Positions 13,183-19,121 of a stretch of 34,910 nucleotides of DNA are shown here, one piece after another; the first letter of the stretch is position 1; the number at the start of each line of letters is the position of its first letter. Under the pieces are notes generated by a model. That model was not told where the DNA came from, did no database searches, and was given only the letters and a program-made list of their open reading frames with translations. The position numbers were made by a program, and so were the translations under genes. The stretch is from positions 1 through 34,910 of the forward strand of contig CAKZOO010000075.1 in assembly GCA_937136455.1 (NCBI GenBank). The letters are read 5' to 3'. This stretch comes from an uncultured Flavobacteriaceae bacterium. Lineage in GTDB: Bacteria > Bacteroidota > Bacteroidia > Flavobacteriales > Flavobacteriaceae.

Positions 13183-13840
13183 CTTTGAGCAATTAGACGT
13201 ATTAACGTACACAATAGAGCCTGGAAATTATGACAGAATTTATGTAAGGAACGCTTATAACGCAAACAATGGAAATTGCTGTGTTAAGCTAATTGGTACA
13301 GTAAACACCATGCGGGGGGTGCTTATTGAAAACTGCGGGAGGTTGAGTATTATTGGAAACGGGCAACCCGCTAAGCTTATCGGAGGTATTCAGGTGTCTG
13401 GTGATATAGAGAGTTTGCGACTATCTAACCTACACGTTTTAGGAGCTGGTCACGGGTTGCTAATGAGCCAACATAATGGTTCGGAAAAATACGGCCATGT
13501 GTACATAGAATATTGTATATTTTCTCACCACCGAAAAGAGGGGATTTATATAGGGAAGTCGTTAAGTGGGGATGAATTGGAGCACGAAAAGCCGCCTGTT
13601 ATTGAGCGAGTCACAATTTTACAAACCGTTTGTAGGCAAAACCTATGGGATGGATGTCAAGTAGGAAACACGAAAACGGTTGAAATGTCAGATTGTGAGT
13701 TCACTGAAAGCGGCCTAGCTGAATACGCATGGCAAGACTACGATTTAACTATCAACCCAGGTTGTGATATAGTAAAGTTGGGGTCTGTCAAGTATGGGAG
13801 TGCTCAGTTTTTATCAAATAAAGTTTTCATCAAACCATAA
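13163..13840 (+). CDS. Right-handed beta-helix-like protein in the early region
   Basis: A 225-residue protein whose pattern of short beta strands with N/G turns (GTVNTMRGVLIENCGRLSII, LRLSNLHVLGAGHGLLM, HVYIEYCIFSHHRKEGIYIG, VEMSDCEFTESGLAEY) resembles a pectate-lyase-type parallel beta-helix. Such folds form phage tailspikes or polysaccharide depolymerases, but those genes usually sit with the tail genes. Here it lies at the end of the early block and stops at a TAA that borders the IS200 element, so a truncated C-terminus is possible. Roughly nine coils would fit. There is no signal peptide. The ATG follows AAAAAATCA. Confidence 0.65.
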   Translation: MENLIIDFEQLDVLTYTIEPGNYDRIYVRNAYNANNGNCCVKLIGTVNTMRGVLIENCGRLSIIGNGQPAKLIGGIQVSGDIESLRLSNLHVLGAGHGLLMSQHNGSEKYGHVYIEYCIFSHHRKEGIYIGKSLSGDELEHEKPPVIERVTILQTVCRQNLWDGCQVGNTKTVEMSDCEFTESGLAEYAWQDYDLTINPGCDIVKLGSVKYGSAQFLSNKVFIKP

Positions 13841-13852
13841 TCAACTAAACGA

Positions 13853-13872
13853 CCACCTACTGAAGTAGGTGG
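13853..13872. repeat. IS200 right-end hairpin with TGAA loop
   Basis: An 8-bp perfect stem CCACCTAC/GTAGGTGG with a four-base TGAA loop, the same loop as the other end hairpin. Flanking AATCAAC (13839-13845) and GTTGATT (13873-13879) can extend it past a one-sided bulge. Confidence 0.75.
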
Positions 13873-13912
13873 GTTGATTGACTGACGACTAGAAGTCGTC
13901 CTATAGTATAAC

Positions 13913-14347
13913 TTACTCGAGCAAGAAGTTGTCTTGAGAATCATCCGTGGGCCTTCTATGGTGCTCTAGATAGTCCTGAACCATCTCGTCTGTGATGTTT
14001 CCTGTACTCCAGGCTCCATAGCCAGTAGCCCATAGGTGTTGGCCCCAGTATCGCTTTTTTAAGGCAGGAAATTCCTTTTGTAGCAGACGGGAACTTGTGC
14101 CTTTGAGTTGCTTGAGTATCTCGCTAATCGATAACTTGGCCGGATACTCAATGTGCATATGAACATGGTCCTTGCTTACTACTCCCTTCAATATCTCGAT
14201 CTCTAAGGAGTCGCAATCTTGGATCAATAGATTCCTACAGCTAACCTGTATATCACCTTGCAATACTTGGTAGCGATACTTGGTCACCCACACTATATGG
14301 CACGTCAATCGTGTCGTTGTGTGCGAGCCCCGACGATATTTGCTCAT
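13913..14347 (-). CDS. tnpA: IS200-family transposase TnpA (Y1 HUH single-strand transposase)
   Basis: A 144-residue Y1 transposase, which moves single-stranded IS DNA by forming a 5'-phosphotyrosine link. The HUH metal site is HMH at 63-65 (SKDHVHMHIEYP) and the nucleophile is the tyrosine at 126 in MVQDYLEHHRR. The family opening RGSHTTTRLTCHIVWVTKYR and the WGQHLWATGYGAWSTGN stretch (101-117) are intact, as is the full length, so it should be active. It is the only gene on the minus strand and comes from a mobile element, not the phage core. No tnpB is present, so this is IS200 rather than IS605. Confidence 0.96.
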   Translation of the reverse strand: MSKYRRGSHTTTRLTCHIVWVTKYRYQVLQGDIQVSCRNLLIQDCDSLEIEILKGVVSKDHVHMHIEYPAKLSISEILKQLKGTSSRLLQKEFPALKKRYWGQHLWATGYGAWSTGNITDEMVQDYLEHHRRPTDDSQDNFLLE

Positions 14348-14382
14348 GCCTCTTTTGGCATAAATTTATAAAATTGAAATGG

Positions 14383-14398
14383 CCGCACTGAAGTGCGG
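14383..14398. repeat. IS200 left-end hairpin with TGAA loop
   Basis: A 6-bp stem CCGCAC/GTGCGG with TGAA loop, 36 bp upstream of the tnpA start. It is the probable TnpA-binding site and may also shield tnpA from outside transcription. Confidence 0.75.
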
Positions 14399-14430
14399 GG
14401 TTTTAAACCTCTATTTGAGACCAATAAATC

Positions 14431-14667
14431 ATGGCCAATCGGACACACATAACCAATAAGGAAAGGCTTGAATACTGCAAAAGAGAAAACAAAATGCAGT
14501 TTTTTGTCTATAAAAAGAAGGTGGAAAAAAAGACAATGACACCTGAAGAAGCTAATTTGAACTATCAAGCGATGGCAGAATACAAGGAACTTGTTATGCT
14601 GCTTGAGCAAAAAGGCTTAAATTATTATCTGTTAATCGAAAATCTAAAAAAACTAGACGACAAATGA
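14431..14667 (+). CDS. Small hypothetical protein downstream of the IS200
   Basis: A 78-residue, lysine-rich helical protein (NKERLEYCKRENKMQFFVYK, EEANLNYQAMAEYKELVMLLEQK) that may form a helical hairpin. No family is recognised. The ATG follows GACCAATAAATC, the phage's usual leader. The stop overlaps the next start (ATGA, 14664-14667). It is the first phage gene after the insertion sequence and appears undamaged. Confidence 0.65.
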   Translation: MANRTHITNKERLEYCKRENKMQFFVYKKKVEKKTMTPEEANLNYQAMAEYKELVMLLEQKGLNYYLLIENLKKLDDK

Positions 14668-14924
14668 GAGAGTACAAAATACCAGCCAAAGAACGAGATG
14701 AATACGTGCAGACTCTAACAAATGCCACATCTACATTGAGTCAAACAATCACTTGGTCGTTAATGTGGATAAGTAAAGACGGTAGTAAGGTTAGAATGCT
14801 CGGTGCTACCACTAAAGGGAAAAATGTTATAGCAAAAGGGGTGACCCTTAGCTCAGACCTTGACGAAAACGCTCACTTAGTAAATAACACAGTTAGGGAA
14901 ATACTGAGAGAGGCGGCAAAATAA
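14664..14924 (+). CDS. Small hypothetical protein
   Basis: An 86-residue protein coupled to the preceding gene by an ATGA overlap. It starts with a charged helix, then a beta-like section (TITWSLMWISKDGSKVRMLG), and ends in a helix (NAHLVNNTVREILREAAK). No family is recognised. A strong intrinsic terminator starts 10 bp after its stop, so it is the last gene of this transcription unit. Confidence 0.65.
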   Translation: MREYKIPAKERDEYVQTLTNATSTLSQTITWSLMWISKDGSKVRMLGATTKGKNVIAKGVTLSSDLDENAHLVNNTVREILREAAK

Positions 14925-14934
14925 TAAAGTAAAT

Positions 14935-14969
14935 AGCTCACCTCTAGCCAAAGGGGTGGGCTTTTTTTT
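14935..14969 (+). terminator. Intrinsic terminator
   Basis: AGCTCACCTC (14935-14944) pairs with GGGGTGGGCT (14953-14962), 10 pairs with two G-U, then eight T residues. It ends the early operon. Confidence 0.85.
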
Positions 14970-14992
14970 ATAACCAATAATTTAAAAAAAAA

Positions 14993-15520
14993 ATGGAAAA
15001 AGAGAAAGATGTAAAAATCACAGAACATGAAGAAAACCCAAACGGGGTGAAATACTTCACTTATGAGGAAGTAGAAAAGGAGCCTATCAAGATGGATTTA
15101 GTAGATGTATCGAAAGATTTATTGGTAGGTACTTGTTATGATGAACAAGGGCTAAGGGTTCATCAAATAGGATTAAAAATGGTGATATGTGAATCTATAT
15201 CTGAGTTTATTTCCTATGAGAAAAGAGAAGTATTCAATAGCGAAAAAAGCATAATGAGATCAACAGAAGAGGTTATATTTTTCAACTTGCTGTTGAGTGT
15301 TTCTAATTCTTTGTCAAGAATTATATGTATCCCAAGTGTGGGAGCATGTGTAGATGAAGATATATTGTTGTTCAATCTAACTCATCCAGAAATGGCAGCC
15401 CTAAACCGATTTTGTCAAATATGGCAATTACGCCTAAAGCCAGAAGAGGAAGGTGGTTTCGAGCATCAATGCTTGATGGCAATGAACACTATTTTGGCTC
15501 CACTTGTTACTATGTATTGA
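14993..15520 (+). CDS. Hypothetical protein between two terminators
   Basis: A 175-residue acidic protein with no recognised family. The first ~35 residues are charged and probably disordered (EKDVKITEHEENPNGVKYFT). The middle includes GTCYDEQGLRVHQIGLKMVI, and later LLLSVSNSLSRIICIPSVGA, which is hydrophobic but too polar to be a clear membrane helix. It stands alone, flanked by the terminators at 14935 and 15566, so it should have its own promoter, which I could not identify. Its isolation suggests separate control, possibly at the early-late boundary. Confidence 0.65.
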   Translation: MEKEKDVKITEHEENPNGVKYFTYEEVEKEPIKMDLVDVSKDLLVGTCYDEQGLRVHQIGLKMVICESISEFISYEKREVFNSEKSIMRSTEEVIFFNLLLSVSNSLSRIICIPSVGACVDEDILLFNLTHPEMAALNRFCQIWQLRLKPEEEGGFEHQCLMAMNTILAPLVTMY

Positions 15521-15536
15521 AAAAAGACTAATTTTA
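15504..15536 (+). promoter_or_regulatory. Weak Bacteroidetes-type promoter candidate
   Basis: TTG at 15504-15506, a 22-nt spacer and TAATTTTA at 15529-15536 partly match TTTG-N17-23-TAnnTTTG. If used, it would produce only a ~60-nt RNA before the terminator at 15566. It overlaps the end of the preceding gene. Confidence 0.25.
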
Positions 15537-15565
15537 CATATCGGCACAATAGAGTTTTTTCATTC

Positions 15566-15600
15566 AGAGCGTGTTTAGTCCCCCTTCACGCTCTTTTTTC
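15566..15600 (+). terminator. Intrinsic terminator
   Basis: AGAGCGTG (15566-15573) pairs perfectly with CACGCTCT (15587-15594), with a 13-base loop and a run of T residues. Confidence 0.85.
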
Positions 15601-15614
15601 TAAACTAATGACCA

Positions 15615-15875
15615 ATGACACTGAAACTATTACAAAGCATGGTATACGGGGAAGTATCAGCAGCACTACCAAGAAAGAATTGTTGGTGTGCTTGCCACGA
15701 TTGCAAAACAAAGTGGCATGATATTGAACCACCAATGACCGCCGAAACTCCAATCCATTTTTATCGTTTATTAAATGCAGAGGTCAAAACAGAAGGTAGT
15801 TCAGTAATTACTAAGACCGCGAACGCAAGGAGGTTCATTTGTGATAGTTGCCATCAAGAGAGAATTAAAAACTAA
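15615..15875 (+). CDS. Small protein with zinc-binding cysteine pairs
   Basis: An 86-residue protein with two putative zinc half-sites: CWCACHDC (residues 23-30) and CDSCHQE (76-82), separated by ~45 residues of mixed sequence. This arrangement is typical of a small zinc ribbon or HNH-like scaffold, but an HNH catalytic histidine motif is not evident. It lies just upstream of the terminase genes, where phages often carry HNH endonucleases that assist packaging; that association is only positional here. Confidence 0.65.
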   Translation: MTLKLLQSMVYGEVSAALPRKNCWCACHDCKTKWHDIEPPMTAETPIHFYRLLNAEVKTEGSSVITKTANARRFICDSCHQERIKN

Positions 15876-15906
15876 ATAGTAGATGTTGTCTTTTTTTCTA
15901 GTCATA

Positions 15907-15936
15907 TTGATTGATTTTTGATTTTGATTACAGATT
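15907..15936 (+). repeat. Iterated TTGATT sites upstream of terS
   Basis: TTGATT occurs at 15907, 15911, 15918 and 15924, followed by a related GATTG at 15933. The cluster is in the gap just before terS, where cos or pac recognition sites bound by the small terminase are often found. No cos-type cleavage site can be proven from sequence alone. Confidence 0.35.
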
Positions 15937-15938
15937 GA

Positions 15939-15970
15939 GGAAGGGGGGCTATTTGTCCCCTTTTCTTTTT
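15939..15970 (+). terminator. Probable intrinsic terminator before terS
   Basis: AAGGGG (15941-15946) pairs with CCCCTT (15957-15962), followed by TTCTTTTT. It would separate the upstream zinc-protein gene from the late genes. Confidence 0.6.
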
Positions 15971-15988
15971 CCTATTAAATGCGAACCT

Positions 15989-16636
15989 ATGGGAAAACTA
16001 AAAAAAAGGAAAGTCCAATACAACGGGGAAAGCTATAGCCTACCTGTAATAAACACAGTATCAGGAACAGAAGAGGAAAAGATTGAATTAGGCCTTTTTG
16101 TTTGTAAGGTATACGGTGATAAATTCCAATCCATTGATGGAGCTTGCCAGATGGCCGGAATATGTAGGACGACATTCTATTCATGGCGAAATACTTTTAC
16201 ACAACTTGAACAGGCTTTTAATGAAGCATCAACAAAAAGGAAAACGCTCTATTCGATTGGTCTAACAGATATGGCCATGACCTCAGCAGAAAGATTGCTT
16301 TCCACCAAACCCTACCACACTCGAACAATAAGGTTTTCTATGTCTGGTGTCACAAAGGAGCAACTAATGACACTATACAAAGGCCAGGACTTGCCAGACG
16401 GAGAGATATTCGATATAGAAATCACAGACCACTACCAAGAAAAGCCCCCTCATGCCTCCGCTACACTAGCTGTTTTGTATAACCAAGTAAAAGGGGAATT
16501 TGAACGAAACCCACAACCAGTACAAACGGAAAGCCAGCGAACTAGTATTCCTATTCAAAAATGGGTAGACGAAACAACAGGACAAGAAGAGGAAAGCGAA
16601 ATCAAAAACTTACTAGGGGATGGTAGTAGCGACTAA
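15989..16636 (+). CDS. terS: Terminase small subunit (TerS)
   Basis: A 215-residue protein. Residues ~35-75 form a helix-turn-helix (FQSIDGACQMAGICRTTFYSWRNTF, split over 45-69) followed by a helix QLEQAFNEASTKRK, the usual DNA-binding domain of small terminases that choose the packaging site. The rest is helical with an acidic, glutamine-rich tail that may contact TerL. I use the ATG at 15989; an in-frame TTG at 15911 would add 26 non-conserved residues reading through the terminator stem. It overlaps terL by 17 bp. The TTGATT cluster upstream may be its binding site. Confidence 0.75.
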   Translation: MGKLKKRKVQYNGESYSLPVINTVSGTEEEKIELGLFVCKVYGDKFQSIDGACQMAGICRTTFYSWRNTFTQLEQAFNEASTKRKTLYSIGLTDMAMTSAERLLSTKPYHTRTIRFSMSGVTKEQLMTLYKGQDLPDGEIFDIEITDHYQEKPPHASATLAVLYNQVKGEFERNPQPVQTESQRTSIPIQKWVDETTGQEEESEIKNLLGDGSSD

Positions 16637-17918
16637 GGCAATAAAAGAAGGCCCACGGATAAACAAAGCCTTTAGGCCGCTATACACTTCAAATAAAAGG
16701 TATTTCATTCTAACGGGTGGACGGGGTTCCCTAAAGTCTTCATCTATACATGACTTTGTAACTAGGCTGACATACGAAAAAGGCCATGGTATTTTGTTTA
16801 CTAGATGGACAATGGTTAGTGCTGAAACGTCCATTATCCCAGAATTTAGAGAGACTTTAGTTAGGTTGGGGGTAGAGAGTGACTTCCTAATAACTAACAG
16901 GAAGATTACAAACAAAAAGTCGGGGTCATTTATTTTGTTTTCTGGCATTAAAGCTGGATCATCAGATAACACAGCTCGCTTAAAGTCTATTCCAGGCATT
17001 ACCACTTGGATTGTCGAAGAAACTGAAGACTTTGTAGACGAAAAGTTATTTGATATTATAGACGACTCAGTAAGGACAACTAACCACAAAAACAGGGTAA
17101 TACTAGTGCTTAACCCAACCACTAAAGAGCACTGGATTTATAAAAGATTCATAGAAGAACACCAAGCCATAAGAAAAGTAAAAGGCTTTGATGTTATTGT
17201 GTCAAACCACCCACAAGTAGAACACATTCACACGACTTACCATATTGCAGAGGCTTTGGGTTATCTTGATTCAGATTGGATTCTAAAGGCTAAGACATGG
17301 CTAAATAAGGCCATAGAGACAGCTAAACAGCTACCACAAGAAGCAAGGAGAGGTTTCCTGCACTCTTGCTATTATTATTCGAACTACATTGGTGGATGGA
17401 TAATGTACCTGCAAGGGGCAGTTTACAAAAACTGGACTATAGGAGAATTTGACGAAAGTTTGCCTTATGGGTATGGATTAGATTATGGCTACTATCCAGA
17501 CCCTTTAGCATGTGTACGCATTGCAGTAGATTGGAAGAGGGGAATTATCTATGTTGATGAAATCATCTATGAAACAGAAATAGATGACGTAGCGGCAAGA
17601 CTAGAAGCTGAGGGGATAAGTAGAGGTGACTTTATAGTCTGTGATACGAACGAACCGAGAACGACCGCCAACATCAACATGAAGTTTACTAACGTAATGC
17701 CAGCCAAAAAGAAAAAGGGCTCAGTAGTACAAGGAATAAGGAACATTAAGAAGATGGATTTAGTTGTCACTCAGAGATCAAAAAACGTACTAATTGAATT
17801 AGCGCATTATATCTGGATGGATAACAAAGATTCAGTGCCATCAGGTGACTATAATCACGCAATGGACGCAATGAGGTACATATTTACTAGAATGCATTTG
17901 AATAGGTTACATGGGTAG
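16620..17918 (+). CDS. terL: Terminase large subunit (TerL), packaging ATPase/nuclease
   Basis: A 432-residue terminase of the PBSX-like family. ATPase: Walker A GGRGSLKSSS (33-42; leucine replaces the usual glycine or serine) and Walker B TWIVEETEDF (129-138). The nuclease domain has GLDYGYYPDPLACVRI (from ~290) with the first metal-binding aspartate, a VCDTNEPRT segment, and GDYNHAMDAMRY (409-420) supplying the last aspartates. Length is normal. It cuts concatemeric DNA and drives it into proheads through the portal. It overlaps terS by 17 bp and is followed by a 287-bp non-coding region with a terminator and a strong promoter. Confidence 0.94.
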   Translation: MVVATKAIKEGPRINKAFRPLYTSNKRYFILTGGRGSLKSSSIHDFVTRLTYEKGHGILFTRWTMVSAETSIIPEFRETLVRLGVESDFLITNRKITNKKSGSFILFSGIKAGSSDNTARLKSIPGITTWIVEETEDFVDEKLFDIIDDSVRTTNHKNRVILVLNPTTKEHWIYKRFIEEHQAIRKVKGFDVIVSNHPQVEHIHTTYHIAEALGYLDSDWILKAKTWLNKAIETAKQLPQEARRGFLHSCYYYSNYIGGWIMYLQGAVYKNWTIGEFDESLPYGYGLDYGYYPDPLACVRIAVDWKRGIIYVDEIIYETEIDDVAARLEAEGISRGDFIVCDTNEPRTTANINMKFTNVMPAKKKKGSVVQGIRNIKKMDLVVTQRSKNVLIELAHYIWMDNKDSVPSGDYNHAMDAMRYIFTRMHLNRLHG

Positions 17919-17922
17919 CCTA

Positions 17923-17953
17923 TTGACAACAAAGAGTAAAAAGAGTATCTTTA
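17923..17953 (+). promoter_or_regulatory. Possible promoter just after terL
   Basis: TTG (17923-17925), 20-nt spacer and TATCTTTA (17946-17953) match the Bacteroidetes promoter except for the last base. It would give a ~70-nt RNA ending at the terminator at 17998. Confidence 0.4.
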
Positions 17954-17997
17954 CAACGGATAGTTTAGGATTTACGTAGGAAAAAGGATTTTGTGAC

Positions 17998-18031
17998 AAG
18001 CCTCTCATTAGCTGTATGAGAGGCTTTTTTA
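17998..18031 (+). terminator. Strong intrinsic terminator after terL
   Basis: AAGCCTCTCAT (17998-18008) pairs perfectly with ATGAGAGGCTT (18016-18026), 11 bp with a 7-base loop, then a T run. It ends terL transcription before the structural operon's own promoter. Confidence 0.9.
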
Positions 18032-18077
18032 TTCCAGACACAACAAAACCCCTCATTGTCTCGTAAAAGTCTTATAT

Positions 18078-18098
18078 ACGTGCTACAAATAGCCTTAG
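18078..18098 (+). promoter_or_regulatory. Intergenic motif AAATAGCCTTAG, copy 3
   Basis: The 21 bp aligns with the sites at 7330 and 9386 (ACGTGCT then AAATAGCCTTAG). It ends 10 bp before the -33 element of the strong structural-gene promoter, an activator-like position. Confidence 0.5.
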
Positions 18099-18108
18099 AT
18101 GGCAATTA

Positions 18109-18140
18109 TTTGATACTTAATTTAAGATAATGTATATTTG
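18109..18140 (+). promoter_or_regulatory. Strong Bacteroidetes-type promoter for the structural operon
   Basis: TTTG (18109-18112), 20-nt spacer and TATATTTG (18133-18140) are a full match to TTTG-N17-23-TAnnTTTG. Transcription should start near 18147, leaving a ~59-nt leader with a small AGGC/GCCT hairpin (about 18161-18176) before the ATG at 18206. Confidence 0.8.
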
Positions 18141-18205
18141 TGGCACACTTCGAATAAACAAGGCCATGCGAAAGCCTAATTAACTAATAATTAAACTGGC
18201 ATTCT

Positions 18206-18862
18206 ATGGACTTGAATAGTTTTTCCCCATTATCATTAATGAATATGGATTTGCAATGTGCCTGCCCACTAGGCGCTGCAATTGCCACTCCAACAGCTCC
18301 AACCTGTAAAGAGGACATTGGAGAAATTCGACGTATCATTTTGCAACGTACTTTAGACGGTACAACTCTCAATGCAATTGTAATTGGAACCGACGATCCG
18401 ACATTATTGGCTACTTGGACAGCTTTACAAGGCGCTGCGGGGAATACCAAAATTGCTGCTTTGGCCACAATGGCCGAGGTAACACCGGACGGTGGTGGTC
18501 CACGTGAAGCAGGAACGGGTCCAGGCGGTGTAACTCTTTACAAAGGAGCTTTGCCAACTTCCTACTCTGCTCAATTCCAGCAAGTCGAACAAGATGTAAT
18601 CCGTTCTTATCGTGCTTATCAGTGTGAGCCACGTATTTCGGCGTTTTTGGTCAACGAAAACGATCAAATCATTGGTTTGAAAGATGCTACCGTAGCTACA
18701 ACCTTTAGAGGTATTCCTTTAGAGTCGCTATACATTGGGCCAAAATTCACCGGAGGATTAAACCAAGTTGATTATAACATGATCAATTGGTCGTTCTTGG
18801 GTGAATGGTCGGATTTCTTGCACGTTGTCACCCCTGTTTTTAGCCCGTTACTAGAGTTATAG
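18206..18862 (+). CDS. Abundant virion structural protein, possibly the major tail protein
   Basis: A 218-residue protein not firmly recognised. It follows the best promoter in the late region and uses CGT for most arginines, a bias shared mainly with the major capsid gene while neighbouring genes favour AGA/AGG; this suggests very high expression. It has LATWTALQGAAGNTKIAALA (around 71-90) and a glycine-rich segment TPDGGGPREAGTGPGGVTLY, with a beta-rich remainder. Its size suits a tail-tube protein, and no other obvious major tail protein lies in the usual place before the chaperones. The location between terL and portal is unusual. Tail-tube assignment is inference. Confidence 0.7.
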   Translation: MDLNSFSPLSLMNMDLQCACPLGAAIATPTAPTCKEDIGEIRRIILQRTLDGTTLNAIVIGTDDPTLLATWTALQGAAGNTKIAALATMAEVTPDGGGPREAGTGPGGVTLYKGALPTSYSAQFQQVEQDVIRSYRAYQCEPRISAFLVNENDQIIGLKDATVATTFRGIPLESLYIGPKFTGGLNQVDYNMINWSFLGEWSDFLHVVTPVFSPLLEL

Positions 18863-18866
18863 TACA

Positions 18867-19121
18867 ATGAAAGATGGTAAAGTTTATTTGTGGAACATTG
18901 CGACCGAAGAGAAGGTAGCTTTTGATCCAGAACACGCCTATAATATCTTCGCATTGCATCCAAATGGGGGTGGATGGGCTAGATATAACGGCCAAGACAA
19001 ACTACTAAAAAATGGGCTTCAGGAATCAACAGGAGATACAGGCAATTCTGAATCAAGAAATACCGAAAAACCAAGCAACAAGACAGTTAGCAAAGGCAAA
19101 GGAACAAAAGTTAAGAACTAA
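18867..19121 (+). CDS. Small hypothetical protein overlapping the portal gene
   Basis: An 84-residue protein. Residues 1-55 look folded (YLWNIATEEKVAFDPEHAYN, LHPNGGGWARYNGQDKLL); the last 30 are low-complexity and basic (KTVSKGKGTKVKN). It starts 4 bp after the preceding stop. Its 3' 110 bp are shared in a different frame with the start of the portal gene, which explains the low-complexity tail. Unknown family; likely a minor virion or assembly factor. Confidence 0.62.
   Translation: MKDGKVYLWNIATEEKVAFDPEHAYNIFALHPNGGGWARYNGQDKLLKNGLQESTGDTGNSESRNTEKPSNKTVSKGKGTKVKN

Larger units (their letters stand above)
13841..14404 (-). mobile_element. IS200-type insertion sequence (IS200/IS605 family)
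   Basis: It contains one intact minus-strand tnpA and terminal imperfect-palindrome hairpins typical of the family: CCACCTAC-TGAA-GTAGGTGG (13853-13872) on the 3' side of tnpA and CCGCAC-TGAA-GTGCGG (14383-14398) on the 5' side, plus GACGACT-AGA-AGTCGTC at 13884-13900. There are no terminal inverted repeats or target duplication, as expected. The outer limits are approximate. It sits between two early phage genes; the downstream gene keeps its own AATAAATC leader, so that gene is not interrupted. Confidence 0.85.

Noticed and set aside
14344..14610. 88-codon minus-strand frame overlapping the start of tnpA
   Set aside because: It spans the IS200 end and runs antisense to the gene at 14431; composition and start context are not convincing.
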